DNA of 64,000 nt from Streptosporangium canum (GTDB lineage: Bacteria; Actinomycetota; Actinomycetes; Streptosporangiales; Streptosporangiaceae), in NCBI RefSeq assembly GCF_900113865.1, contig NZ_FOQY01000009.1, forward strand, positions 62,001 through 126,000, in the 5' to 3' direction. Below are positions 46,014 to 55,073 of this stretch, piece by piece. Numbering within the stretch: position 1 is the stretch's first letter; every line of letters starts with the position of its first letter. The position numbers and the translations under genes were made by a program. Under the pieces are notes generated by a model, which saw nothing but the letters and a program-made list of their open reading frames with translations, searched no databases and was not told the DNA's origin.

Positions 46014-48845
46014 TCATCGGCCGGAGGCGGACCTCCCGGCGAGCAGTCCCGCGACGGCGTCCGCGGCCTCGGGATACCGGACCAGCAGATCGGCCACCTC
46101 GCGGTGCTCGGGTCCGCCGACGAGGTGGCCGGTCGGCTGCCACCCCGCCTCGCACCCGAGCAGCGCGGCCACGGCGTCGCATGCCGCCGGGTGACCGGCC
46201 AGCAGATCGGCCACCGGCCCGGCCACCGCGGGTACCGGCCCGGCCACCGCCTTCGGCGTCTCCCGCGCCGACCACGGCGGCACCCACGTGTCGACGGAGG
46301 ACAGGGCCGCCGGGAACGTGCGGCCCGCCTCGCGGACGAGCACGGGCACCAGCTCGTGCGCCTGGTCACGCAGGGTCGTGATCAACTTGGGGAGCCACGG
46401 GAGCAGGACGGCGTCGGGCAGCCGGGCGAAGGCCTTGGACATCACCTCGACCACGAAGGGCGCCAGCGCCGGAACCGGCTCCAGCGCCTGCACGAACCCG
46501 CTCAGGTACAGCGGGAACGCCGGGACGACGAGGGGGTTGCCCAGCAGCTCGTCACACCGCGACCGCAGCTCGGCCTGCGCGAGCATGCCGAGCCGGAACT
46601 GGGCGGCCCACAGCAGCGCCACCTTCGCCGGCGCCTCGGGGTGCGACTGCCGTACGGCGAGTTCGAGCTGGGCGCGGTCACAGCCCAGGGCCAGCGCGAG
46701 GCTCTCCATACTGGACAGGAACCCGAGCATGGCGGCCACCTGGCGGACGCCGGCCTCCTCGTCCACGAAAGCGGTCGGCAGCAGCGTGCAGTAGTGCGCG
46801 TACCCGGTGGTGACGAAGGCCTCGCACCAGGCCGGCAGCGCCGGCTCGGTGGCGCGGTAGTGGGCCAGCAACCGGCGGATCCGGCGCAGCACGTCGGGGG
46901 CGTCGTCCACGGTGCGCTCGGCGGCCAGCAGTTCCACGGCCCGCCCGCCGAGCTCGTCGGTGAACCGCCGGCTGCCCAGGTACAGGATGGCGTCCTCCAC
47001 CGCCGCGAGAGCGACGGCGGCGGTGGCCTCAGGTGCCCACACGGTACGGCGCAGGCGCTGCTCCAGCACCTGCTCGACGGTGACTCCCTCGTAGCCCAGC
47101 TCGATGATCGATCGCTGGTGGCGGCCGATCGCCAGGTCCCAGCTCTCCTGGATCGGCCGCTCGCCGAGGCGACGCGCGCCCATGATGGGACGGACGGCGT
47201 CCTCGGGCAGCAGGTAGCGCAGCATCCACAGCAGGTGGGAGCAGGGCACCAGCTCCGGGTCCGCTTCGAGGTTCAGCAGCGCCCGCTGCTGGGTGCGCTT
47301 CTCCAGGTCGAGCCCGAGCGGCTTCAGCCGGTCGTAGACGTCCTGGGCCAGCGGCGGGAGCGCCCGGTAGCCGACCTCTCCGATCCGGTCACCGCCCAGC
47401 AGGATCTCGCACAGGCGGCGCACGTCCCGGCGGCCGGGCACCACGTCCTTCTCGATGCACGTGACCGCGGCGTCCTGGAAGTCGTAGGGCGTGGGACGGG
47501 CCCGGTTACGCAGGCCGGCGAGCAGGATGGACGTCTCGAACACGGCGATGGCGTCCGCCGTACTGGCCAGGTAGCCGTTGCGGCGGGCCAGCCGGACGAT
47601 GTCGACGCACCAGCCCAGCAGCTCCGCCTCGTCGAGACCGTCCAGCGCGGGCGGGTTCGCCAGGAAACCGGACAGCCGGTCGGTGACCGGCCCCTGCGGG
47701 ACGGGTGCCGCCGGCCGCGCGCGCCCGGAGCGCTTGCGGGCCCCCTTCTGGCCTTCGAGCTGGTACGGCGTGACGCCGTGGCGCGCCACGGCCTTGGTCC
47801 AGGTCGCCGCGGCGATCGACACCGAGCCGGAGGCCAGCGCGAACTGGGCCTCGATGGCGGAGTGGCTGGACGGGATGAGCCCGTACAGCCAGCGCGTGGC
47901 CGTCCGGGGGCTGATGTCGTAGGCCGGCGCCTCCGCCGCCAGGCCGAACTGCTCGACCCGGCTGGCCGCGTGGAACGCGCCGCACACGTACAGGCACTGC
48001 GACGGGTCGGCGTCCGACGCGGCCAGGTGCTCCCGCATCCGGGTCCACATGTAGCGCTCGCGGTCCTCGTCGCGGGCCAGCCGATCGCCCCCGTCGGGCC
48101 CCAGCCGCCGGAACAGGCTGCCGATCAGCACCATGACCTGGCGGTAGGTGTCGTAGTCCGCTCCGGCCAGGGGCTGCTCCACGTACTGGTCCCACCATTC
48201 GGACCAGTGCCGGACCTTGCCGTGGTGGAGCAGGTGCTCCTCAAGTTCGGCGAAGCGGGGCCGCAGGTCGCCGATCTCGACGCCGACGGCGTCGCCGTGC
48301 AGGGCCGCTTCCTCGCCGTGCCCGGCGGCGCCGTCGGCGTCATCGGCGGCGGCCGGCTCGGCCGACTCGGCCGGTTCGCGGGGCAGCCACTGGAAGACAT
48401 GGTCCGCCGAGCGGTCCACCAGCACCAGCTCGACCCCCGGCGTGTCGAGGGCGTAGGCGATGGCCTGGTACTCGGCCGACGCCTCGGTGATGGGCGCCAC
48501 GACGCTGAGCGGCCCCCAGTGCGGCGGGAAACCGTCGATCTCCGACGCGAACGCCTGCAACGCCACGGGCAGCCGGCAGTTGCGCAGCTCGTCCAGGAGC
48601 GGCCGCAGGTCCTCGCACAGCTCCAGGTAGATGACCTTGGGCTGCTTCTCCCGCAGGCGCCGCACCATGGCCAGCGCCGAGGCCGGTGAGTGGTGGCACA
48701 CCGGGAAGATCTCAAGCTCCTCGCGCAGCGCCCGGTCGACGTCGTCGACCAGGCCCGACAGGATGCCGGGCAGGGCGCTCGGCGCGTCGGCGAAGGCGGT
48801 GGCGGCACCGAGGAGCTGCTCGCGCAGGGCGCCGAAAGGACTCAT
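46014..48845 (-). CDS. DUF5682 family protein (MoxR-VWA operon)
   Basis: A 943-residue cytosolic protein of unknown activity. The N-terminal segment EIFPVCHHSPASALAMVRRL, VIYLELCEDLRPLLDELRNC and VYVCGAFHA-type motifs (CLYVCGAFHAASRVEQFG) resemble the DUF5682 family, whose conserved His, Cys and Glu residues hint at a metal or nucleophile site. The remaining two-thirds is helical. It starts four bases inside the end of the MoxR-type ATPase gene and is the last gene of the five-gene operon. It is the most likely effector or substrate-binding part of the system. Confidence 0.82.
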   Translation of the reverse strand: MSPFGALREQLLGAATAFADAPSALPGILSGLVDDVDRALREELEIFPVCHHSPASALAMVRRLREKQPKVIYLELCEDLRPLLDELRNCRLPVALQAFASEIDGFPPHWGPLSVVAPITEASAEYQAIAYALDTPGVELVLVDRSADHVFQWLPREPAESAEPAAADDADGAAGHGEEAALHGDAVGVEIGDLRPRFAELEEHLLHHGKVRHWSEWWDQYVEQPLAGADYDTYRQVMVLIGSLFRRLGPDGGDRLARDEDRERYMWTRMREHLAASDADPSQCLYVCGAFHAASRVEQFGLAAEAPAYDISPRTATRWLYGLIPSSHSAIEAQFALASGSVSIAAATWTKAVARHGVTPYQLEGQKGARKRSGRARPAAPVPQGPVTDRLSGFLANPPALDGLDEAELLGWCVDIVRLARRNGYLASTADAIAVFETSILLAGLRNRARPTPYDFQDAAVTCIEKDVVPGRRDVRRLCEILLGGDRIGEVGYRALPPLAQDVYDRLKPLGLDLEKRTQQRALLNLEADPELVPCSHLLWMLRYLLPEDAVRPIMGARRLGERPIQESWDLAIGRHQRSIIELGYEGVTVEQVLEQRLRRTVWAPEATAAVALAAVEDAILYLGSRRFTDELGGRAVELLAAERTVDDAPDVLRRIRRLLAHYRATEPALPAWCEAFVTTGYAHYCTLLPTAFVDEEAGVRQVAAMLGFLSSMESLALALGCDRAQLELAVRQSHPEAPAKVALLWAAQFRLGMLAQAELRSRCDELLGNPLVVPAFPLYLSGFVQALEPVPALAPFVVEVMSKAFARLPDAVLLPWLPKLITTLRDQAHELVPVLVREAGRTFPAALSSVDTWVPPWSARETPKAVAGPVPAVAGPVADLLAGHPAACDAVAALLGCEAGWQPTGHLVGGPEHREVADLLVRYPEAADAVAGLLAGRSASGR

Positions 48846-49957
48846 GACAGCGTGGAGATCGCCTGGCGGCCGCCTTCGAGGAAGTCCTTCCACTCCCCGC
48901 CTTCCTGCTTGCTGCGGGGCTCGACGACACCGTGCCAGTACTTGTTCAGGATGGCCAGGTCCTCAGGACTGCGACGGGCCAGTGAGCCCACCAGCGAGCC
49001 GGCGAGCGTCTCGGCCCGCAGCGTGCGGTCGCCGAAGAAGTGGCTGTGCAGGATGGCGTCCTCGATCACGCCGATCTGCTCCGCCGTGGACAGCGCCGAC
49101 TCCAGCTTCTCGTCGTCGCTGGTGGCCGACGCCGCCGCGGCCCGCAGGTCGGCGAAGCTCTGCAGCAGGATGTCCAGCAGCGTGGGCGGCAGGTCCAGCT
49201 CGATCCGGTGCCGGCGCAGCAGTTCGGTGGTGCGGAACCGCACGATCTCCGCCTCGCTGCGCTTGTTCGTCACCACGGGGATCCGGATGAAGTTGAAGCG
49301 CCGCTTCAGGGCCGACGAGAGGTCGTTCACGCCCCGGTCCCTGCTGTTGGCCGTGGCGATGATCGAGAATCCGGGCTGGGCGAACACGATGTTGTCGTCG
49401 TCGAGTTCGGGGACGGACACGTACTTCTCGGAGAGGATGGAGATCAGGGCGTCCTGCACGTCGCTGGTCGAGCGGGTCAGCTCCTCGAAGCGGCCGATCA
49501 CGCCCTGCTCCATCGCCGTCATGATCGGCGAGGGGATCATCGACTCCCGGGACTGTCCCTTGGCGATCACCATGGAGACGTTCCACGAGTACTTGATGTG
49601 GTCCTCGGTCGTGCCGGCCGTCCCCTGGACGACCAGGGTCGAGTTGCGGCAGACGGCGGCCGCGAGCAGCTCGGCGAGCCAGCTCTTGCCGGTGCCCGGA
49701 TCCCCGATCAGCAGCAGACCGCGGTCCGACGCCAGGGTCACGATGGCGCGTTCGACGAAGCTGCGGTCACCGAACCACTTTTGGGAGATCTCCCGGTCGA
49801 GCCCGTCGGAGCGCTCGGACCCGAGCACGAACAGCCGCACCATCCGGGGGCTGAGCCGCCACGAGAACGGTTTGGGGCCGTCGTCGACCGACTCCAGCCA
49901 GTCGAGCTCCTCGGCGTACTTCACCTCGGCGGGGGCACGCAGCATCTCGTCGGTCAT
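48842..49957 (-). CDS. MoxR-type AAA+ ATPase
   Basis: A 371-residue ATPase: Walker A LLIGDPGTGKSWLAE (Gly85-Ser92), Walker B region GVIGRFEELTRS, sensor 1 FSIIATANSRDRGVN, arginine-finger region SALKRRFNFIRIP. The Walker B box reads FEE where most MoxR proteins have a DE pair. MoxR proteins remodel partners together with VWA-domain proteins, whose gene here lies directly upstream. C-terminal residues 260-371 are a helical lid. It overlaps the DUF5682 gene by four bases. Confidence 0.9.
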   Translation of the reverse strand: MTDEMLRAPAEVKYAEELDWLESVDDGPKPFSWRLSPRMVRLFVLGSERSDGLDREISQKWFGDRSFVERAIVTLASDRGLLLIGDPGTGKSWLAELLAAAVCRNSTLVVQGTAGTTEDHIKYSWNVSMVIAKGQSRESMIPSPIMTAMEQGVIGRFEELTRSTSDVQDALISILSEKYVSVPELDDDNIVFAQPGFSIIATANSRDRGVNDLSSALKRRFNFIRIPVVTNKRSEAEIVRFRTTELLRRHRIELDLPPTLLDILLQSFADLRAAAASATSDDEKLESALSTAEQIGVIEDAILHSHFFGDRTLRAETLAGSLVGSLARRSPEDLAILNKYWHGVVEPRSKQEGGEWKDFLEGGRQAISTLS

Positions 49958-49969
49958 TCGCGGGGTCTC

Positions 49970-51415
49970 CTAGGCGAGGAAGTTCTTGAGCTCGAACACG
50001 AGTTTGCGGATGTGACCCGAGATCACGGGGGTGCCCAGGTCCTTGAGCTTCTGGCGGAACCACGGGTCCACGCTCTGGTGTCCCGAGCTGTTCACCGAGC
50101 CGACCGGGATGAACTTCACGCCCGAACGGTGCAGCGCCTCGAAGTCGGTGATCAGCGCCCGGTTGTCGTAGAAATCGGAGATCCACACCATCACGGTGTT
50201 ACGCGGGTCGGCGATCTTCGGCCGGGCGAGGGCCATCGCGACGGTCCCGTTGGTGCCGCCCCCGAGAGTGGTCCGCAGCAGCACCTCGAACGGGTCGTGC
50301 ACCCACGGGGTCAGGTCGAGCGCCCGGGTGTCGTAGGCGACCAGATGCACGTCCACCTTGGGCAGGCCCGCGAAGATCGAGGCGAGGATCGTGCAGTTCA
50401 CCATCGCGTCGACCATCGAGCCCGACTGGTCGACGACCACGATCAGCCGTGCCGGCGTGGTCCGCCGGGCGGTCTGCCGGTAGTACAGCCGGTCCACGTA
50501 CAGCCGCTGGTCCTCCGGGCTCCAGTTGGTGAGGTTCTTCCAGATCGTGCGTTCGACGTCGAGGTTGCGGAACACCCGCTTCGGCGGCACCGACCTGTCG
50601 ATGACGCCCACGCTGGTCTTCTCGACCTGCGTGCGCAGCACCTCGGCGACCTCCTCGACGAACCTGCGGATCAACGCCTTGGCGTTGGCCAGCGCGACTC
50701 CCGACAGGTTGGCCTTGTCCCGCAGCAGCTGCTCGATGAGCGACATACTCGGCGTCAGCCGGGCGGCCAGAGCCGAGTCGGCCAGCACCTCGCGCAGGCG
50801 CATGCGGCGGACCAGGTCGCCTTCCAGGCCGGCCAGCACGCCGGCCAGTTCGCCCCCTCCGGGGTGGGAGCGCAGCTGTCCCGGCTCGGCCCCGAGCGCC
50901 TGCTCGAACCAGCCGGCGTTCTGCTGCCAGCGGGCCAGATCGGTGGCGCTGACATCCCCCGTCCCCGTCGAGAACACATTGAGCAGGAGCTTCGACACCA
51001 GGGCCGCCCGGCGCACCTCGGCCTCACCGGCCCGCCCCGGCGGGCGCCCGTCAGCGGAAGCGGCATCGTCCTCAGCCTCACCCGACGGGCGCCCGTCGAC
51101 GGGAGCGGGCGCGCCGCCGTCCTCAGCCTCGCCCGGCAGCTCCGGCGAGTGCCCGTCGACGGGAGCGGGCGCGACGCCGTCCTGCTGCGCCAGCAGGCCC
51201 CGCAGCTCGACGCCCAGGTCGGGGAAGCGCTGCACGATGTTGTCCACCGACACCGCCGGGTCGAGCAGCGCCGGCGGCAGCCCGAGGTCGCCGACGATGG
51301 CCATGCTGGCCGCCTCCAGCGACGGCTGTTCGTCGTTGTCGAACAGCCGGGCCAGGAGCCGCCAGTAGAGCACCTGGCGCCGGTTCTCGTCCGCGCTGAT
51401 CCGGGAGTCGCTCAT
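49970..51415 (-). CDS. VWA-domain protein (MoxR partner)
   Basis: A 481-residue protein. The C-terminal von Willebrand factor A domain has a complete metal-ion-dependent adhesion site: DQSGS (Asp329, Ser331, Ser333), Thr388 in GGGTNG and Asp414 in WISDFYDN. The N-terminal half is helical (CoxE-like) with an acidic, repetitive linker at residues 80-135 (APAPVDG and GEAED repeats), which may vary in length between strains. It pairs with the MoxR-type ATPase, 12 bases downstream, and overlaps the previous gene by four bases. Confidence 0.88.
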   Translation of the reverse strand: MSDSRISADENRRQVLYWRLLARLFDNDEQPSLEAASMAIVGDLGLPPALLDPAVSVDNIVQRFPDLGVELRGLLAQQDGVAPAPVDGHSPELPGEAEDGGAPAPVDGRPSGEAEDDAASADGRPPGRAGEAEVRRAALVSKLLLNVFSTGTGDVSATDLARWQQNAGWFEQALGAEPGQLRSHPGGGELAGVLAGLEGDLVRRMRLREVLADSALAARLTPSMSLIEQLLRDKANLSGVALANAKALIRRFVEEVAEVLRTQVEKTSVGVIDRSVPPKRVFRNLDVERTIWKNLTNWSPEDQRLYVDRLYYRQTARRTTPARLIVVVDQSGSMVDAMVNCTILASIFAGLPKVDVHLVAYDTRALDLTPWVHDPFEVLLRTTLGGGTNGTVAMALARPKIADPRNTVMVWISDFYDNRALITDFEALHRSGVKFIPVGSVNSSGHQSVDPWFRQKLKDLGTPVISGHIRKLVFELKNFLA

Positions 51416-52812
51416 CGCCTCAGCAACCGCCCGGCCCGCTCGCGCAGTACGGCCACCGCGTCACCGGCCCTGGCCTCGGCCTTCACGACCTTGGGGTCCG
51501 TGGGGCCCAGCGCCCAGTCTCCGGTGTGCACCTCGACCGTCTGGCGCTTGACCGTCGTCTGGACCGCGAGGGGCTGCAGCAGCCAGCGGCCGCCGTCCCA
51601 GCGGACCAGGCCGATGCACGCCGAGGAGGAGGCCACCAGCTTGGGAGTGAGCGGCCCGCAGGCCGGCAGGCGGTCGACGTCGACGGTGAGGGTGCCGCCC
51701 CCCAGGTCCAGCGTGCCGTCGGCGGTCGCGCGGTAGCCCTCCACCAGCACGGGCTCGGCGATGCGCACGGGATGACGGTCCAGGGGCGGCACCGCCGCGG
51801 CGAGCGCGCCGGCGAGCTGGAGCCTGGCGGTGGCGAACGGGTCGACGGGCTCGCCCACGCGGGCCCGGTCATCGTGCCACACCAGGTCACCGCTGCCCAG
51901 CAGGGGCAGGTCCGTGACGTCCAGGCCGCGGTGTCCGGCCAGCGCGCCCAGCAGCGCGGGGTAGCCGTCCAGCAGCCGCCACAGGGCCGGGCCGACGATC
52001 GTGTCCACCTTCGCGGCGGCGACGCTCGTGCGCACCAGCCGGGACGGCGTGCCGTCGGCGGGTTCCAGGATGCCGTGCACCTGCATCTGTACGGCGGTGC
52101 CGTGCTCGTGCACGTCGACGCCGAGGATCAGCAGCCGTCCCGACACCACGCCCGCGGACTCGGAGGCACCGGGCAGGCCACCGGCCTGCGACAGCAGCAG
52201 AGCGCGCGTCCACAGGTCGGCCCACCGCCGGGCGGGCAGGCGCTCCACCGTCGCGACGGGGCACGACGCCCGCAGCTCGGCCGCCAGGCCGTCGAGCAGC
52301 ACCGCGAGCCGGCGCAGGCCGGGTTCGGGCAGCAGGGCCTCGATCGTCTGGCTTGAGGCGGAGACGAGGTCGTGGTCGACGCCCCGCCATCCGGTGATGG
52401 CCAGCTCACCGAGCCAGGATCGGCACCCGCTGAGCAGATTGTCCGCCGCGGGCGCCGGCGTGGCCGGCGGTTCCTCCCACGACACCCGGACCCTTCCCAG
52501 CACGGCGTCCAGGCGGGCGAGCAGGGCGTCGTGCACCGCGCCGAACAGTGCGGCGCGCCCGCCGGCCAGGGCCGTCAGATGCTCCTCCGCGACCGAACCG
52601 GCGGCGAGCTTTCCGGCCGCCTCGCCCACCCGCCCGCCGAGCGGCGTGGCCGAGAGAGCACCGGCCAGGGAGGTCAGCGCCGTCGCGCGCTCCTCGCTCA
52701 GCCGGGCGAATCCGTGCACGAGCGCGTCGTCGAAGCCCGTGACCAGATCGAGGGCCTCCCCGACTCCCGGCGGAACGCCGTCGAGTAGTTCGGCGAGCTG
52801 TACGCCAAGCAT
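51412..52812 (-). CDS. Unknown protein of the MoxR-VWA operon
   Basis: A 466-residue protein without signal or membrane segments. The N-terminal half is helical and Ala/Leu-rich (LVHGFARLSEERATALTSLA, LLEPGLRRLAVLLDGL-like repeats). The C-terminal half is strand-rich (GRLLILGVDVHEHGTAVQMQ, GRWLLQPLAVQTTVKRQTVE). No catalytic motif is apparent. It overlaps its neighbours on both sides (TGATG before, ATGA after), so it is an obligate member of the operon, most likely a scaffold or recognition subunit. Confidence 0.75.
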   Translation of the reverse strand: MLGVQLAELLDGVPPGVGEALDLVTGFDDALVHGFARLSEERATALTSLAGALSATPLGGRVGEAAGKLAAGSVAEEHLTALAGGRAALFGAVHDALLARLDAVLGRVRVSWEEPPATPAPAADNLLSGCRSWLGELAITGWRGVDHDLVSASSQTIEALLPEPGLRRLAVLLDGLAAELRASCPVATVERLPARRWADLWTRALLLSQAGGLPGASESAGVVSGRLLILGVDVHEHGTAVQMQVHGILEPADGTPSRLVRTSVAAAKVDTIVGPALWRLLDGYPALLGALAGHRGLDVTDLPLLGSGDLVWHDDRARVGEPVDPFATARLQLAGALAAAVPPLDRHPVRIAEPVLVEGYRATADGTLDLGGGTLTVDVDRLPACGPLTPKLVASSSACIGLVRWDGGRWLLQPLAVQTTVKRQTVEVHTGDWALGPTDPKVVKAEARAGDAVAVLRERAGRLLRR

Positions 52813-53357
52813 CAGCGGATCGCCCCCGTGGCCGGGAACCAGTGCATCTCAGCGATGGGCCCGGTGGTGCCCGGCAGCTCCAGGTAGGACAGATGGCGCA
52901 GGAAGCGGCTGAACACCATGGCGCCCGGTGTGGGCTCGTGCCGGCCGTTCAGGCAGCTCATCAGGTCCGCGCCGTCACCTACCTCGACGTGCAGGTAGCG
53001 GGCGACCTGGTCGAGGCCGTACTGGAGCACGGCCTCCCCGGCGAGGGCCTGCAGGTGCTTGCACGGCGAACCGTACAGCCCACCGCACGGCCGGTTGTTG
53101 TTGGTGCTGCAGTTGAAAGCGTGAGTTCCAGCGGTGATCGACGAGACGTACACCCGAGCGATGTCCGAACCACTCGACACGACTCCCTGCAGGCGGCCGT
53201 CCGCCAGCTCGACGAAGGGGACCTTCGCCAGTTTGCGGGGCTGAACGGGGGACACCACCCGTGCCACGCTGCGCTGTTCCCACGCGGCTCCGTCCGCGTT
53301 CACGATCCCCGACCTCCAGCCCAAACGGCTCGCGGATGCCTGCCGACACGGCGGCAT
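52812..53357 (-). CDS. SWIM-type zinc-finger protein (first gene of MoxR-VWA operon)
   Basis: A 181-residue protein with the zinc ligand pattern FNCSTNNNRPCGGLYGSPCK then H (Cys-x7-Cys-x7-Cys-Lys-His), close to a SWIM finger (CxCxnCxH) but with wider spacing. SWIM domains bind nucleic acids or proteins. An in-frame stop lies directly before the ATG at 53357, so the N terminus is short; GTG 53303 is an alternative start. It overlaps the next gene by one base. Confidence 0.75.
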   Translation of the reverse strand: MPPCRQASASRLGWRSGIVNADGAAWEQRSVARVVSPVQPRKLAKVPFVELADGRLQGVVSSGSDIARVYVSSITAGTHAFNCSTNNNRPCGGLYGSPCKHLQALAGEAVLQYGLDQVARYLHVEVGDGADLMSCLNGRHEPTPGAMVFSRFLRHLSYLELPGTTGPIAEMHWFPATGAIR

Positions 53358-53410
53358 CTACGCGAACGGCCGATCATGAACCGGCAATTTACCGCATCAC
53401 GGACTCGGCC

Positions 53411-53543
53411 GCGCCAAGCGCGGGCAGGGGCTACGCGAGGGTCTGACAGCGGTCGGCGCCAAGCGCGGGCACGGGACGGGTACGGGATACGTGAGGGTCT
53501 GACAGTGGCCGGCGCCAAGCGCGGGCAGGGAATACGCGAGGGG
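53411..53543. repeat. Imperfect direct repeats upstream of the MoxR-VWA operon
   Basis: Three units begin with GCGCCAAGCGCGGGCA at 53411, 53456 and 53512. The first two continue with a TACGnGAGGGTCTGACAG core; the third ends early with TACGCGAGGGG. Unit lengths are about 45, 56 and 32 bases. They lie in the 200-base space between the operon and a convergent membrane protein gene, where the operon promoter should be. Confidence 0.75.
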
Positions 53544-53556
53544 CGGGTCGGGCGGT

Positions 53557-53976
53557 TCAGGCCTGGCTCCGGCTCGGGCCGGCGATCAGGACGAGCACGG
53601 CGACAGCACCGTAGAGCGGGAGCACGAGCCAGGGCCCCTGCGAACCCTCGGGGCAGTAGGGGGAGAAGAACGCGATGACCGACAGCGCGTAGTAAGCGGC
53701 TGTGGCGAGCGCTCCGCCTGCTCCCACCTGGGCCAGGAGACGGCGCCTGCGGGGCGGCGCTCGCCAGGCGGCCACGGCCAGAGCCACCAAGACGAGCGGA
53801 AGAAGGGCGGCCAGCGCGCCGAAGCCCAGGCCGAGCACGTCGAGACCGGTGTATCCGCCTTCGGTGTTCAGCCGGGCGCAGATGTCGATCCCCACATCCA
53901 CCTGTAACGACGCCAGGTGCGGGAGGGCGGCCAGGAAGACGGCGCTCATCCAGCACAACGGGGCACGGTACGTCAT
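53557..53976 (-). CDS. Membrane protein of unknown function
   Basis: A 139-residue protein with four likely membrane segments (APLCWMSAVFLAALPHLASL, LAALLPLVLVALAVAAW, GALATAAYYALSVIAFF, LVLPLYGAVAVLVLIAG). Two Cys in external loops (DICARLN, SPYCPEGS) may form a disulfide. It is divergent from the PadR operon and may be controlled from the same region. ATG 53976 begins directly before the first membrane segment. Confidence 0.65.
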   Translation of the reverse strand: MTYRAPLCWMSAVFLAALPHLASLQVDVGIDICARLNTEGGYTGLDVLGLGFGALAALLPLVLVALAVAAWRAPPRRRRLLAQVGAGGALATAAYYALSVIAFFSPYCPEGSQGPWLVLPLYGAVAVLVLIAGPSRSQA

Positions 53977-54106
53977 CGCCTTCCCTCCCTGGGCTCCGCC
54001 TGGAGCGCCTTCCCGCGCCGGACTTGCCCCCATGGCTGAAGCCGGAGGTCCGCGCCCGGCATCTCCGATCGGCGGATGGTTGATCTTGAATTAATAGTAC
54101 GGATAG

Positions 54107-54118
54107 CGATATATATCG
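54107..54118. promoter_or_regulatory. PadR-type palindrome at the operon start
   Basis: CGATATATATCG is a perfect 12-bp palindrome that ends four bases before the PadR start codon. PadR repressors commonly bind A+T-rich dyads in their own promoters, so this is a candidate autoregulatory site. The 60 bases around it are the most A+T-rich stretch in the neighbourhood. Confidence 0.6.
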
Positions 54119-54121
54119 AAC

Positions 54122-54448
54122 ATGGCGCTACGCGAGCAGAGCTACCTGATACTGCTGGGCCTCTCCCAAGGCCCACTCCACGGATACGGAGTGATCAAAG
54201 CAGTGCGGGAGCTGTCCGAAGAGCGCGTACGACTCGGCGCCGGCACCCTCTACGGCGCTCTGGACCGGCTGACGGGCGACGGACTGGTGATCGTGGTCAA
54301 GGAGGAGGTCGTCTCCGGCCGTTACCGCCGTTACTACGACCTCACCGGCCATGGACGTCAGGTGCTGGCCGAAGAGACCGCCCGCCTGGCCCGTCTGGCC
54401 GCCACCGCTCAGCACCGCTTGCGTCTCCAGCCCGGAATGGGAATGTGA
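54122..54448 (+). CDS. PadR-family transcriptional regulator
   Basis: A 108-residue regulator with the PadR winged helix: LLGLSQGPLHGYGVIKAVRE, RLGAGTLYGALDRLTGDGLV and the wing SGRYRRYYDLTGHGRQVLAE, followed by a short dimerisation helix. It is coupled to the next gene by a TGATG overlap. Regulators of this kind usually repress a linked membrane or export gene. Confidence 0.92.
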   Translation: MALREQSYLILLGLSQGPLHGYGVIKAVRELSEERVRLGAGTLYGALDRLTGDGLVIVVKEEVVSGRYRRYYDLTGHGRQVLAEETARLARLAATAQHRLRLQPGMGM

Positions 54449-55029
54449 TGGCCTCCAACGCCGCCTCCGCCTACGAGCGCCGCTGCCGGTTACTGATGCG
54501 CCTGGCTTATCCGCCCCGCTTCCGGGAGTTCCGCGGCACCGAGCTTCTGGGTACCCTGATGGATCTGGCCGAGCCGGGACAGAGCGCTCCGAACGTGCGC
54601 GACTGCCTGGACATCCTTCGCGGTGGGCTCATGCTGCGCCTGCGCGAACACCCGCCGCTGCGGCACTGGCTGCTCTACCGGCTGGTAGCGGTCCGGTTAC
54701 CCTGGCAGTATCGCTGGTGGGCCAGAGACGACATCCAAGGCCGGTTCTCCCTTGAGCGACAGCTCAGCCTTGGCCTCCTCCTCTACGGCCCACCGATCCT
54801 GGCGATCAGCCAGTCGCCTCCGTCATACGGGCACATGGCGGGAGTGCTGATCACCTACCTGCTCCTCCTGACATCCAGGCGCTCGATGAGACGCCAGATG
54901 CTCGCCAAACACGAGTTCCATCCTGACGGCACCTCCTACGTTCCGCGTCCACCCGAGTTCCGCCCTGACGGCGGGGTCTACGAGCTCCAGCCGGACCACG
55001 TCCGGGGGATGCAACGGCCAGGCCGGTAA
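54448..55029 (+). CDS. Membrane protein paired with PadR regulator
   Basis: A 193-residue protein. The first 80 residues (CRLLMRLAYPPRFREFRGTE, LLGTLMDLAEPGQ) are a helical domain often seen in actinobacterial genes directly after padR. It is followed by two predicted membrane segments (LSLGLLLYGPPILAISQ and GHMAGVLITYLLLLTS) and a C-terminal tail. Function unknown; it is probably the controlled partner of the PadR gene and may sense membrane stress. Confidence 0.7.
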   Translation: MASNAASAYERRCRLLMRLAYPPRFREFRGTELLGTLMDLAEPGQSAPNVRDCLDILRGGLMLRLREHPPLRHWLLYRLVAVRLPWQYRWWARDDIQGRFSLERQLSLGLLLYGPPILAISQSPPSYGHMAGVLITYLLLLTSRRSMRRQMLAKHEFHPDGTSYVPRPPEFRPDGGVYELQPDHVRGMQRPGR

Positions 55030-55073
55030 CACGCTCAACACCGCCTTCCACGACCACACCCGATGTCACGCGA

